Positions 54,306 to 63,585 of a stretch of 64,000 nucleotides of DNA are shown here, piece by piece. Where the stretch lies: NCBI GenBank assembly GCA_039555135.1, contig CP114179.1, positions 3,162,001 to 3,226,000 on the forward strand, written 5' to 3'. The position numbers were made by a program, and so were the translations under genes. The notes below the pieces were generated by a model. The model was not told where the DNA came from. It saw nothing but the letters and a program-made list of their open reading frames with translations, and did no database searches. How positions within the stretch are numbered: position 1 is the first letter of the stretch; each line of letters starts with the position of its first letter. Source of the stretch: Phycisphaeraceae bacterium D3-23 (GTDB lineage: Bacteria; Planctomycetota; Phycisphaerae; Phycisphaerales; Phycisphaeraceae).

Positions 54306-55148
54306 ATGACGACTGGCCCCAACTCGATGCCGCCGCTCTGCCCCGCGTGGTCGGGGGTGCGCTGCCCGGTGATCGGGATGGTACACCTGCGCGCGTTGCC
54401 CGGGTCGCCGGGCTTTGGCGGTTCGTTGAGCGATGTGATGGATGCCGCGCTGCGCGATGCGGCGCTCCTGGAGCAGGGCGGGGTCGATGGGCTGATGGTC
54501 GAGAACTTCGGCGACGTACCGTTCTTCAAGGGGCGCGTCCCGGCCGAGACGGTCGCGGCGGTGACGCGCGTCGCCGGCGCGGTGCGCGACGCGGTGTCGC
54601 TGCCGATCGGGATCAACGTGCTACGCAACGATGCGATGTCGGCGCTCGCCGTGGCGGCGGCGGTCGACGCGTCGTTCGTGCGGGTGAATGTCTTGAGCGG
54701 TACGGCCGTGACCGACCAGGGGGTCATCGAAGGCGCGGCGGCGGAGGTGATGCGCTACCGCGCGGCACTAGGCGCCAGCCACATCAAGGTGCTCGCGGAC
54801 GTGCGTGTCAAGCACGCGGCCGCACTGGTCGAGCGCCCGCTGCAGGACGAGGTCGAAGAGTTGGTCCACCGCGCCGGCGCGGACGCCGTGGTCGTCTCGG
54901 GCAGCGGCACGGGTAAGCCCACGGACGTGGGGCTGCTCGCGGAGGTCGCACGTTACGCCTCGGGCCGGCCTGTCTTCGTCGGCAGCGGCGTGACATGCGC
55001 ATCCGCGCCGTCGCTGATGCAGCACGCCGGCGGGCTGATCGTCGGCACAGGTGTCAAGGTCGAGGGCGATGTCGCCAAACCCGTCGATCCCGGGCGAGTC
55101 CGGGCCCTGATGCAGGTCGCCCGCGAAACCGAGGGCGCCGCGCTATGA
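54306..55148 (+). CDS. btpA: BtpA family protein (TIM-barrel)
   Basis: A 280-residue TIM-barrel protein of the BtpA/SgcQ family. Motifs are VIGMVHLRALPGSP near the start, DGLMVENFGDVPF, SLPIGINVLRND, RVNVLSGT and the phosphate-binding GSGTGKP plus FVGSGV. In cyanobacteria BtpA affects photosystem I stability. Elsewhere the family is linked to sugar or nucleoside metabolism, and that is more likely in a non-phototroph. The frame is open upstream across the hydrolase gene on the opposite strand; GGAG 7 nt before 54306 supports the chosen start. The kinase gene begins 19 nt after the stop. Confidence 0.85.
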   Translation: MTTGPNSMPPLCPAWSGVRCPVIGMVHLRALPGSPGFGGSLSDVMDAALRDAALLEQGGVDGLMVENFGDVPFFKGRVPAETVAAVTRVAGAVRDAVSLPIGINVLRNDAMSALAVAAAVDASFVRVNVLSGTAVTDQGVIEGAAAEVMRYRAALGASHIKVLADVRVKHAAALVERPLQDEVEELVHRAGADAVVVSGSGTGKPTDVGLLAEVARYASGRPVFVGSGVTCASAPSLMQHAGGLIVGTGVKVEGDVAKPVDPGRVRALMQVARETEGAAL

Positions 55149-55167
55149 TGCTTCGCCGGACCCAGCC

Positions 55168-57582
55168 ATGACCCGAAAAATCCCCCCGACCCATCCGACG
55201 CAGGACCCCGGCGCGACCCAGCCGCACGTTGCGCTCGAGGTGTCCCAGGCCGGCCGAATCGCCGAGGTTGATCGCGGCGCGGCCGATGCGTTCCCCTACC
55301 GCCTGCTGTTTGAACGCGTCATGGACGCGGTCTTCATCAGCGACATGGAAGACCGTATCCTCGATGTCAACGTCGCGGCCTGTAACCTGTACGGCTACTC
55401 GCGCGACGAGCTACTGACGATGCACGTCGTCAACCTGCAGGCCCCCGAGCGCCGCGGTAAACGCGGCTCGGTCGTCAAGTCCGCGCTTGACCGCTACGCC
55501 GAGCGGTCCTTCGAGACGATCGACATCCGCAAGGACGGCTCGCGCATCGATGTCGAGGTGACGACGACGCAGATCAAGACGGCCGACGGCGTGTTGGCGA
55601 TGTCGATCGCACGCGACATCAGCGAGCGCAAGCGCTTTGAGCAGGCGATGCGCGACAGCGAACGCCAGTTGCGCCAGTCCCAACGCATCGGCCGCATCGG
55701 CAGCTGGGAGTTCGAGGTCGCCAGCGGCGACATCAAATGGTCTGAAGAGATGTACCGCCAGTTCGGCCGAAGCCCGATGCTCGGCCCGCTGCCACGCGAA
55801 GAGCTCTTCTCGGTCTACGGCGAAGCGGGCGCGCAGGCCGTCGCCGACGCGATCGCCGCCTCCATCGAACAACGCCAACGCGTCGAACTCGACCTCGCCT
55901 TCACCATGCCGCACGGCCACAAGGGCGTCCACAACCTCGTGCTCCTGCCCGTCATGGACCACGACGGCGTCGTCCTCAAGATCATCGGCACGACCCAGGA
56001 CATCTCCGACCGCAAGCAGGCCGAGGAGGCTGTGCGACGCCTCAACGCGAAGCTCGAAGCACGCGTCGGCGAACGCACCGCCCAGCTCGAACAGGCCAGA
56101 CGCCGGCTCGAGTCCGTCCTCGAATCCAGCCCCGCCGTCACCTACACCGCCTCCGGCGTCGGCGAACTGCCCACGACCTACGTGAGCCCGAACTTCCTCT
56201 CGCTCTTCGGCTACCCCGCGAGCCGGGCGATCTCAAACCCCTTCTTCCTGCGCAGCCGCATCCACCGCGACGACCTGCCGAGCATCAAGGCGCACCTCGC
56301 GACGCTCCGCGAGACCGGCCGCGTCGCGATCGAGTACCGATTCCTCCACGGCACAGGCGAGTACCGCTGGGTCCGCGACGAGCTAAGGCTGATGCGCAGC
56401 CCCGACGGCCGACCGCTCGAAATCGCCGGCATGCTCACCGACATCTCGCAGCGCAAACGCGCCGAGCAGCGACTTGAACTGATCCAAGCCGCCGTCGAAC
56501 AGGTCGCCGACGGCGTCGTCATTACCGGCCCGGGCCACGAAAATCACCGATTCCTCATTGTCTACGCGAACCCCGCCTTCTCCGAAGTCACGGGCCACGC
56601 GATGGACAACCTGCTGGGCTGCGACCCCCGGCTGATGTACGGCCCGCAGACCACGAACCGCAGCATCGATAACCTCCGCCGCGGCCTCAAGCGCGGCAAG
56701 CCCTTTGAGATCGAGATCCGCTTCCACCGCGCCGACGGCGAACCCTTCGACGCCGAAGTCTCGTTCACCCCGCTCATCGGGCACGGCGGCAAGCCCACGC
56801 ACTGGGTCAACGTCCTGCGCGATGTTACGCAACGCAAACGTGACGCCGAACTCGCACGGCTCCACCAGAACGAGCTCGCGCACGTCACACGCCTCAGCAC
56901 GATGGGCGAGATGGCGTCGGGCCTCGCGCACGAACTCAACCAGCCCCTCGCCGCGATCGCGAACTACGGCCAGGGTGTCCTGCGACGCCTCGAATCCGGC
57001 AGCGAAACACCCGGCGGCATGGAGCCCGCCGTCCGACACATCGTCACCCAGGCCGCCCGCGCTGGCGAGATCATCCGCCGCCTACGCGACTTTGTCACCA
57101 AGCGCGAAACCCACCGCTCCACCGTCCGCATCAACGCGCTGGTCAACGACGTCATCGCGCTCGTCGCGCGCGACACGGCCGAACAGGGCGCGGTCATCGT
57201 CACTGCGCTCGAGTCCGACCTGCCCGACATGGTGGTCGACACGATCCAGATCGAGCAGGTCGTCCTCAACCTGATCCGCAACGCCGGCGAGTCCATGTCC
57301 GACCGGCTCCCAGGGGTAACCCGGCCGATCCATATCACCACCCGCCGGCAAGATCAGTATGTCGTCATCGCCGTCTCCGACCTGGGGTGCGGCCTGACGC
57401 CCGAGCAGCTCGACCACCTCTTCGACCCGTTCTTCACCACCAAGTCGCATGGCATGGGCATGGGGCTTACCATTAGTCAGTCGATTGTCGAATCGCACGG
57501 CGGCCGATTAATCGCAGAAAACAACGCAGATGCAGAAGGTGCCACCCTCTCGATCGTCTTGCCAGCGGAGACTACGGATTGA
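55168..57582 (+). CDS. PAS-domain sensor histidine kinase
   Basis: An 804-residue soluble kinase with four PAS-type regions at about 45-155, 165-285, 310-430 and 435-560. A dimerisation helix follows with the phosphoacceptor His588 (GLAHELNQPLA). The ATPase domain carries LNLIRNAGES (N box), VSDLGCGL (G1), and GMGMGLTISQSIVESHGG (G2). It has no membrane segment, so it senses an internal signal. The H-box subtype and multiple PAS sensors are like FixL / DctB-type kinases. The response regulator follows after 125 nt. Confidence 0.93.
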   Translation: MTRKIPPTHPTQDPGATQPHVALEVSQAGRIAEVDRGAADAFPYRLLFERVMDAVFISDMEDRILDVNVAACNLYGYSRDELLTMHVVNLQAPERRGKRGSVVKSALDRYAERSFETIDIRKDGSRIDVEVTTTQIKTADGVLAMSIARDISERKRFEQAMRDSERQLRQSQRIGRIGSWEFEVASGDIKWSEEMYRQFGRSPMLGPLPREELFSVYGEAGAQAVADAIAASIEQRQRVELDLAFTMPHGHKGVHNLVLLPVMDHDGVVLKIIGTTQDISDRKQAEEAVRRLNAKLEARVGERTAQLEQARRRLESVLESSPAVTYTASGVGELPTTYVSPNFLSLFGYPASRAISNPFFLRSRIHRDDLPSIKAHLATLRETGRVAIEYRFLHGTGEYRWVRDELRLMRSPDGRPLEIAGMLTDISQRKRAEQRLELIQAAVEQVADGVVITGPGHENHRFLIVYANPAFSEVTGHAMDNLLGCDPRLMYGPQTTNRSIDNLRRGLKRGKPFEIEIRFHRADGEPFDAEVSFTPLIGHGGKPTHWVNVLRDVTQRKRDAELARLHQNELAHVTRLSTMGEMASGLAHELNQPLAAIANYGQGVLRRLESGSETPGGMEPAVRHIVTQAARAGEIIRRLRDFVTKRETHRSTVRINALVNDVIALVARDTAEQGAVIVTALESDLPDMVVDTIQIEQVVLNLIRNAGESMSDRLPGVTRPIHITTRRQDQYVVIAVSDLGCGLTPEQLDHLFDPFFTTKSHGMGMGLTISQSIVESHGGRLIAENNADAEGATLSIVLPAETTD

Positions 57583-57607
57583 GCAAGCAGGCGTTCTCGG
57601 CTATAAC
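57579..57607 (+). promoter_or_regulatory. Promoter for the response regulator
   Basis: TTGAGC (57579-57584) and TATAAC (57602-57607) are exactly 17 nt apart, starting at the kinase stop codon. A 5' leader of about 94 nt would follow, allowing separate expression of the regulator. Confidence 0.5.
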
Positions 57608-57707
57608 TTGCTGCGTGCGTCGTTGACAATCGGGCCGCCTTCCCCACGCCCCGGATTGTGATCGGGTACTCGATTATGTTTGCAGCAACCTGGGGTTTTG
57701 TTGGCGA

Positions 57708-58337
57708 ATGACTATGGCGAATCAGCAGACGGTTTATGTCGTGGACGATGACGCGGCGGTCCGTGACTCGCTGCAGTGGCTGCTCGAATCGGTGGGGATG
57801 TCGGTGAAATCTTTCGCCTCCGCCAACGCGCTGCTCGCCGAGGCGGACGAGTCCTGCCGCGGCTGTCTCGTCGTCGATCTCCGGCTGCCGGGCCTGTCCG
57901 GGCTCGACCTGATGGACCAGCTCAACGGCAAGGGCATCCATCTCCCCACAATCATGATCACCGGCCACGGCGATGTCACCGCCGCCGTCCGCGCCATGAA
58001 GGCCGGCGCAATCGACTTCATCGAAAAGCCCTTCAACGACGAGATCCTTCTGGACCGCGTCCGCGCCGCGCTGGCGATGGATGTCGAGCAGTTCGCCTCG
58101 GTCGAGTACCTCCGCGAGATCGCCGCGCGGGCTCAGCGCCTCACCCCACGCGAAGTGCAGGTCATGGCCCTGGTCGTTCAAGGCAAGCTCAACAAGCAGA
58201 TCGCCACCGAGCTCGGCCTGTCGCACAAGACCATCGAAGTCCACCGCGCCCACGTGATGGAAAAGATGCAGGCCGGCTCACTCGCCGAACTCGTCCGCAT
58301 GTCCGTCGCCTTGGAACGCGAAAAAGCGGACGACTAA
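57708..58337 (+). CDS. FixJ-type two-component response regulator
   Basis: A 209-residue regulator with a receiver domain: YVVDDDAAVRDSL (acidic pocket), phosphoacceptor Asp57 in VVDLRLPG, MITGHGD and the conserved Lys in FIEKPFND. A LuxR-type DNA-binding domain follows: RLTPREVQVMALVVQGKLNK, then ATELGLSHKTIEVHRAHVMEKM, which is the TIM-FixJ form. It is probably phosphorylated by the neighbouring kinase. The next gene, glutamine synthetase III, runs in the opposite direction and ends nearby, so no target is evident. Confidence 0.93.
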   Translation: MTMANQQTVYVVDDDAAVRDSLQWLLESVGMSVKSFASANALLAEADESCRGCLVVDLRLPGLSGLDLMDQLNGKGIHLPTIMITGHGDVTAAVRAMKAGAIDFIEKPFNDEILLDRVRAALAMDVEQFASVEYLREIAARAQRLTPREVQVMALVVQGKLNKQIATELGLSHKTIEVHRAHVMEKMQAGSLAELVRMSVALEREKADD

Positions 58338-58374
58338 AGAGCCGCCCGCTTTCGAGTGATTACGATTTTCTCAC

Positions 58375-58408
58375 GGTGCCACACAACTGCCCGCAGGGCT
58401 GCTGTGTG
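58375..58408. repeat. REP-like element, family C, single copy
   Basis: A 34-nt element matching the pair at 11444-11549 lies in the gap between the converging regulator and glnN genes. Confidence 0.7.
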
Positions 58409-58427
58409 ATGTCGCCGATGGGCTCCG

Positions 58428-60623
58428 TTACTTGATAAACAACATCTCCTGATAGGTCGGCAGCGGCCAAAGATCGTCGGCGACCACCTGCTCCAATTCA
58501 TCCGCGACCTCACGCACCGCATCCATCGCGGGCTTGATGGTATCGCAGCAGTACTTCGCATGTGCCAGCGTCGAGCGGAAGCTGCCCTTGGACATCGCCT
58601 CCTCCAGCGCGACGATCGCGTCTTGCAACTGTTTCACGAGCCCGGTCACCTGGTCGAGCGTGTCAGTATCGAAGTCGTAGCCCACCGCCTTGAGGTCGGC
58701 ACAAGTCTTGGCTAACTCACTCTGGTAGCGGATCGCCGCAGGGAAGATCATCGTCTTCGCGATTCGACGGGTCAGCTTCGACTCGACGTTGAGGTTCAGG
58801 ATGTACTGCTCAAGGTATGTTTCCTCGCGCGACTCAAGCTCGCGCTTGGTCAGCACCTTGTACTTCTTAAGCAGCGCGACCGTCGTCTTGTTCGTGATCG
58901 CGGTGAGGGCATCGGGCGTCGTGCGGATGTTGGGCAGCCCGCGTTTCTCGGCCTCCTGGTGCCACTGGTCCGAGTAGCCGTCGCCGTTGAACACCACGGG
59001 CCAGGCGTCCTTCACCGCGTTCTTCAGCGCCGCAGCCACCGCCGCGTTGAACTTCTTGGCGTCGCCCTTGGTGCGCGACTCGATGTCGTCCGCGATCTCG
59101 TCGAGCGCCTCCGCCATCGCCGTGTTGAGCGCGACCAGCGGGCCCGCCAGCGACTGTTTCGACCCCACCGCGCGGAACTCGAATCGGTTGCCCGTAAACG
59201 CGAAAGGCGAAGTCCGGTTACGGTCGCCCGCGTGCTTGGGCAGCGGCGGGAGCGAATCCACGCCGATCTGCAGCGTGCCTGATTTCTTCGAGGTCTTCGC
59301 CCCACCCTTGCGGATCTGCTCGAACACGTCGGTCAGCTGGTCGCCCAGGAAGATCGAGATGATGGCCGGCGGCGCTTCGTTCGCGCCAAGACGGTGGTCG
59401 TTGCTCGCCGACGCGATGACCGCCCGCAGCAGTTCGGCGTGACGGTGGACCGCCTTGATCACTGCGGCACAGAACACCAAAAACTGCGCATTGTCGTGCG
59501 GCGTGTCGCCCGGGTCCAGCAGATTGCCGACCTCTTTGCTGCCCATCGACCAGTTCAGATGCTTGCCCGATCCGTTCAGCCCGGCGAAAGGCTTCTCGTG
59601 CATGATGCACGCCATGCCGTACTTCTTCGCGACCTGCTCCAGCACGATCCCCACCAGCTGCTGGTGGTCGGTCGCGATGTTCGCCGTCTCGAAGATCGGC
59701 GCGATCTCGTACTGCCCGGGCGCGACCTCGTTGTGCCTTGTCTTCACCGGGATGCCGAGCTTGAACAGCTCGCGCTCGGTATCGAGCATGCACGCCAAGA
59801 CCCGCTCGGGGATCGAGCCGAAGTAGTGGTCGTCAAACTCTTGGCCCTTAGGCGCAGGTGCGCCGAACAGCGTCCGGCCCGCCGTGACCAGGTCGGGACG
59901 TGCATAGTAAAAATTCGAATCGATCAGGAAGTATTCCTGCTCGGCTCCCGCCGTCGCGTTGATGAAGCACTCCGCGTCCGTGCCGAACAATCTGAGCATG
60001 CGCTTGGCCGCACCATTCAGCGCGGTCATCGAACGCAGCACGGGCGTCTTCTTGTCCAGTGCCTCGCCGGTCCACGAGACGAACGCCGTGGGGATGCACA
60101 GCGTCGCGCCGTTGGGGTTGTCGAGGATGTAGGCCGGGCTTGTCACGTCCCACGCCGTGTACCCCCGCGCCTCGAACGTCTGCCGGATCCCGCCGTTCGG
60201 GAACGAAGACGCGTCGGGCTCGCCCTGGATCAGCAACTCGCCGGAGAACTCGGCGATCGCGCCGCCGTCGCCGTCGGGCACCATGAACGAGTCGTGCTTC
60301 TCGGCCGTGTACCCCGTCAGCGGGAAGAAGACATGGGCGTAGTGCGTCGCGCCCTTCTCGATCGCCCAGCCCGCCATCGTTGCCGCGACCACATCCGCGA
60401 TCTCGGTATCCAGCCGGCTGCCGTCCTCGACGGTCTTCAGCAAGCTCTTGTAGACCGCCTTGGGCAGCCGCTGCTTCATCACGGCAGCAGAGAAAACATT
60501 GTCCCCAAACACCTCGCCGGTGTGGGTCTTGTCGAAGGAAAAGGCCTTGTCGACCGGCTTAATCGCGGTCACGGCCTTGATGGCGTCCATGCGGGAGGCG
60601 CTGCCACTCATGCTTGCACTCAT
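58428..60623 (-). CDS. glnN: Type III glutamine synthetase
   Basis: A 731-residue enzyme of the GSIII class, which is roughly 700-730 residues and unlike GSI or GSII. Recognised features are the N-terminal [25 protein letters not shown] (metal-binding Glu), [31 protein letters not shown], and [17 protein letters not shown]. It makes glutamine from glutamate and ammonia. Two starts are close: ATG 60623 and ATG 60611 (AGGA 12 nt upstream of the latter). A clear sigma-70 promoter lies upstream. A FixJ-type regulatory pair is the next locus, but no binding site for it was seen. Confidence 0.95.
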   Translation of the reverse strand: MSASMSGSASRMDAIKAVTAIKPVDKAFSFDKTHTGEVFGDNVFSAAVMKQRLPKAVYKSLLKTVEDGSRLDTEIADVVAATMAGWAIEKGATHYAHVFFPLTGYTAEKHDSFMVPDGDGGAIAEFSGELLIQGEPDASSFPNGGIRQTFEARGYTAWDVTSPAYILDNPNGATLCIPTAFVSWTGEALDKKTPVLRSMTALNGAAKRMLRLFGTDAECFINATAGAEQEYFLIDSNFYYARPDLVTAGRTLFGAPAPKGQEFDDHYFGSIPERVLACMLDTERELFKLGIPVKTRHNEVAPGQYEIAPIFETANIATDHQQLVGIVLEQVAKKYGMACIMHEKPFAGLNGSGKHLNWSMGSKEVGNLLDPGDTPHDNAQFLVFCAAVIKAVHRHAELLRAVIASASNDHRLGANEAPPAIISIFLGDQLTDVFEQIRKGGAKTSKKSGTLQIGVDSLPPLPKHAGDRNRTSPFAFTGNRFEFRAVGSKQSLAGPLVALNTAMAEALDEIADDIESRTKGDAKKFNAAVAAALKNAVKDAWPVVFNGDGYSDQWHQEAEKRGLPNIRTTPDALTAITNKTTVALLKKYKVLTKRELESREETYLEQYILNLNVESKLTRRIAKTMIFPAAIRYQSELAKTCADLKAVGYDFDTDTLDQVTGLVKQLQDAIVALEEAMSKGSFRSTLAHAKYCCDTIKPAMDAVREVADELEQVVADDLWPLPTYQEMLFIK

Positions 60624-60687
60624 TCCTGATAGAAAGGGATCGGTCGATTTAGGCAGCCATCAATCGGGCTTGCCAACGAAGGCAAGA

Positions 60688-60716
60688 AGTATAATCGGGC
60701 TGGACAATCACTGCAA
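60688..60716 (-). promoter_or_regulatory. Promoter of glnN
   Basis: On the minus strand TTGCAG (60711-60716) and TATACT (60688-60693) are 17 nt apart. Transcription would begin near 60681, giving a leader of about 60 nt. The rest of 60717-60863 holds no gene that I can support. Confidence 0.6.
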
Positions 60717-60863
60717 TGCCGACTACGTAAACTAGGGACAATCGACGTGCCTAATAAATAGGCAATTCTGTCCCAAATCGAATGGCAGCATCGCATCCGA
60801 CCGGGAGCAAAGCCCCGGACCCTCGCGTGTGGCCACAGTCCCAAGTTCTTTTCCCGACCCAAC

Positions 60864-60891
60864 TTGACGTAGAGCGTTTGCTGACTACAAT
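60864..60891 (+). promoter_or_regulatory. Promoter of tRNA-fMet
   Basis: TTGACG (60864-60869) and TACAAT (60886-60891) with 16 nt between place the transcription start near 60899, just before the tRNA. Confidence 0.7.
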
Positions 60892-60907
60892 CTCGGACCA
60901 ACCCGAT

Positions 60908-60981
<74 letters not shown>

Positions 60982-60992
60982 TTCCAGCTTTG

Positions 60993-61026
60993 AAAGGGAC
61001 TTGCGTCATCGCAGGTCCCTTTTTTT
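60993..61026 (+). terminator. Intrinsic terminator of tRNA-fMet
   Basis: A 13-bp stem with one G-U pair and loop TCAT (61006-61009) runs directly into a tract of T residues. Confidence 0.85.
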
Positions 61027-61121
61027 GTGGGAAACCTGGACACTTTGTACATCACCTTGCGCCTCACTCCACAGCCGAAGGCACCTGCCGGAATCTCACC
61101 TAGAGACCCCGGAGGTCCACC

Positions 61122-62378
61122 ATGGCATCGCTCATCCGTCGCAACAAGACCTACTACTTACAAGACCGGCTCACCGGCAAACTCAAACGCTGGAGCCTGC
61201 GGACCGACTCGCTCCAGATCGCCAAAGACAAGCTGAGGCAGTACGAATCCGCCAAGCTACTCGGCCAGGACAGCCCGTTACCCACCCGTACGCCGCTGCC
61301 CGACCTGCTCACGGCCTACGTCGAGCACATCCGCACCGTCAAGACGCCCAAGTCCGCCCAGACAGATATCTACTACCTCCGCGAGGCGTTCGGCCCGTGC
61401 TGTGAGGCCCTACGCATTACCAGCCGCAACACATCGAGCAAGACACGCAAGCGCCCTGTAAACCCCGAGGCCGACCGCCGGCACCGGCCGCACGTGATCA
61501 TTGCTCCCTATGCCGAGGCCGTGACGACCGCCGACGTACAGGCCTTCATCGACAGCCACGTCCGCAGCCGAGGCCTCGCCCCCAAGACCGCTAACCGCTA
61601 CCGCGAAATCCTGATGCGCTTCTACAACTGGTCGATGCAGACCGGCCGAATCAAGATGCCCGGCCAGGTCAACCCCGTCAAGGGCACCCAGCGGTACCGC
61701 GAGCGGGCCCCGCAGATCAGATTCCTATCACTCGCGCAGATCGACGAGCAGCTACACACGCTCCGCTTCAAGCCACAACTACAGGCGATGGTCGCCGTAC
61801 TGATTTATGCGGGGTTGCGGCGGGAGGAGCTGCTTTGGCTTACACTGGACGATGTAGACCTCACCCGCAGACATGGGGGACACGGTTTGATTCGCATCCG
61901 GGCAAAAACCATCGACGGCCGATCCTGGCAACCTAAGACCGCAGTCAACCGCGCCGTGCCGATCAGCCAGGCACTGCGCCGGCACCTCGACAGCTATAGC
62001 CAACCCGCCACATCATCACCGCCCGAGTTTGTCTGGAACACATCCGGGGGCGGGGGCCGGGGCTGGTTCTTCCCCTCGCCCGGCAGTCGCAAGAACACCG
62101 GCGGCGGCTGGTGGGACCCGGACAACTTCTCCGCCGACCTCCGCGACGCCAGCTGCGAAGCGGGCCTGCGTTGGTCCTGCCTAGACTTCCGCCACACCTT
62201 CGGCAGCCAGCTCGCACAACGCGGCGTGAGCCTGTTCAAGATCGCGGCCCTGTTGGGTAACTCGCCAGAGATTTGCAGGCGGCACTATGCAAACTTAACT
62301 CCCGAAGCGATGTGCAATGAGGTTGACTTTTCTGCGGGCAATAATTCTCCTAAACTTCTAACAGGGATGCGTCAATGA
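61122..62378 (+). CDS. Tyrosine recombinase / integrase of an integrated element
   Basis: A 418-residue site-specific recombinase whose C-terminal domain carries Arg233 (AGLRREEL), Arg357-His358 (FRHTFGSQL) and the nucleophile Tyr389 (RRHYANL). The first His of the HxxR box is Leu354, and the usual LGH is LGN, so two secondary catalytic positions deviate. The N-terminal half carries a SAM-like core-binding region (about 125-175). GGAGG 6 nt before the ATG is strong. It lies just after the tRNA-fMet terminator, a usual place for an integrase whose attachment site is the 3' end of that tRNA. The stop overlaps the ParA gene start (ATGA at 62375-62378). Confidence 0.9.
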   Translation: MASLIRRNKTYYLQDRLTGKLKRWSLRTDSLQIAKDKLRQYESAKLLGQDSPLPTRTPLPDLLTAYVEHIRTVKTPKSAQTDIYYLREAFGPCCEALRITSRNTSSKTRKRPVNPEADRRHRPHVIIAPYAEAVTTADVQAFIDSHVRSRGLAPKTANRYREILMRFYNWSMQTGRIKMPGQVNPVKGTQRYRERAPQIRFLSLAQIDEQLHTLRFKPQLQAMVAVLIYAGLRREELLWLTLDDVDLTRRHGGHGLIRIRAKTIDGRSWQPKTAVNRAVPISQALRRHLDSYSQPATSSPPEFVWNTSGGGGRGWFFPSPGSRKNTGGGWWDPDNFSADLRDASCEAGLRWSCLDFRHTFGSQLAQRGVSLFKIAALLGNSPEICRRHYANLTPEAMCNEVDFSAGNNSPKLLTGMRQ

Positions 62379-63184
62379 CTAAAATTCTATCTTGCGTAAA
62401 TTTGAAAGGTGGTGTCGGAAAGACAGCCATTTCTGTCAATTTCGCAGCATTCTGTGGAGAGCAAGGGCTCAATACGCTCTTGGTTGACCTAGACCCGCAA
62501 ACCAATGCCACATTCTCTTGTATTAGTATCGAAGATTGGGAGAGCCATGCAACCGATCACGGCACAGCCGCGGACTTGTTGGGGGCGCGTGCCCATACAT
62601 CCGCTGACGGTTCTTCGCGAGATGCCGCCGAAGTACTCGTTGAAGAAGTATTCTCTAACGTAGACCTGATTCCTTCTCATCTCGATCTCTTTACTGTAGA
62701 CTTAGACCTCGCAGGTTCCTATGCTAGAGAAACTAAACTGAAACGCGCGTTAAGCCCGATCTTAGAGGATTACGATATCATCGTATGCGACTGTCCTCCA
62801 AACCTGACGATCCCAACTCAAAATGCGCTTGCGATGAGTACGCATTTTGTAGTTCCAATCTCCCCTGACTTTCTATCTGGTATTGGGGTAGCACTGCTCA
62901 TCAATCGTGTGGCTGAAATGGGCGCAGCTCTTGGGCAAGAACCAGAACATGTGGGCATTGTCATGTCTCGCGTCGGCAGGCCAGCCAAACATCGTTCCGA
63001 CACGGCTGCCGCCCTCCGGACGCAGTTTGGCGAGCTAGTACTTCGTCAAGAGATAAAAGAACGAGCATCAGTTGCCGCGTCTGCTGAAGCCCATACGCCG
63101 ATCTATGACATGGGGAACCGAGACGCCGCGGGCGAATTTCGTGCTGTTGGACGTGAACTCTTGCGCCGCATGGGAGTCAAGTAA
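62375..63184 (+). CDS. ParA-family ATPase
   Basis: A 269-residue ATPase with the deviant Walker A KGGVGKTAIS at about residue 11, LLVDLDPQTNAT and the Walker B-type DIIVCDCPPN. The family moves plasmids, chromosomes or large protein clusters. No ParB or centromere-like repeat is seen. It overlaps the integrase by an ATGA, and the next gene overlaps it by one base (TAATG), so all are translated together. GC is visibly lower than in the genes to the left of the tRNA. This argues for recent acquisition with the element. Its job here may be maintenance of the element or defence; neither is shown. Confidence 0.88.
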   Translation: MTKILSCVNLKGGVGKTAISVNFAAFCGEQGLNTLLVDLDPQTNATFSCISIEDWESHATDHGTAADLLGARAHTSADGSSRDAAEVLVEEVFSNVDLIPSHLDLFTVDLDLAGSYARETKLKRALSPILEDYDIIVCDCPPNLTIPTQNALAMSTHFVVPISPDFLSGIGVALLINRVAEMGAALGQEPEHVGIVMSRVGRPAKHRSDTAAALRTQFGELVLRQEIKERASVAASAEAHTPIYDMGNRDAAGEFRAVGRELLRRMGVK

Positions 63185-63585
63185 TGAAATCACATGATTT
63201 AGCCAAAATTCTCATTCATTTGTCAGATATTCTGTATGCGGGACCTAATACCGATCTGGCCGACCTGAAAACAGGCAGCATAAAATCATCTCGAACTACC
63301 GACCGTGACAATAAGCCTGACTTGGCGATCAACTTGCACACACTCGCCACGCTGTCTAAAGTCGACAAGAGTGAGTGGATTGAGTTTAGTGAGCGATTTC
63401 ACCTACCTATCACCATTCGGCCCCGCGACGCTTCGCGAGACATTATTGGGAAACTCCTGACTTACTTGGACAATAATCCCGCAGAGCACAAGCGAATTGC
63501 CGAGAGTTCTCGCCCTGAATCTAGCGAGGGTTCGCCGGAGTTGCTTCGGGCACTTTCAGTTCTGCTCGGAGATAAAAATAAGTGA
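63184..63585 (+). CDS. Unknown 133-residue protein, in operon with ParA
   Basis: Not recognised. A polar protein of 133 residues with an N-terminal helix (LAKILIHLSDILYAGP), a basic middle (SSRTTDRDNKPD) and a helix ending LLRALSVLLGDKNK. It has no signal or membrane segment. Start and stop overlap both neighbours (TAATG before it, GTGA after), so it is co-translated with ParA and the following gene. A small protein between a ParA ATPase and an unknown helical protein could be an adaptor. GC is low like its neighbours. Confidence 0.75.
   Translation: MKSHDLAKILIHLSDILYAGPNTDLADLKTGSIKSSRTTDRDNKPDLAINLHTLATLSKVDKSEWIEFSERFHLPITIRPRDASRDIIGKLLTYLDNNPAEHKRIAESSRPESSEGSPELLRALSVLLGDKNK

Noticed and set aside
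60620-60901. Minus-strand frame of 93 codons between glnN and tRNA-fMet
   Set aside because: It overlaps the glnN promoter and start and has no domain or codon bias of a gene.
62489-62680. Minus-strand 63-codon frame inside the ParA gene
   Set aside because: It is a shadow with no similarity to any family; the ParA motifs are on the plus strand.
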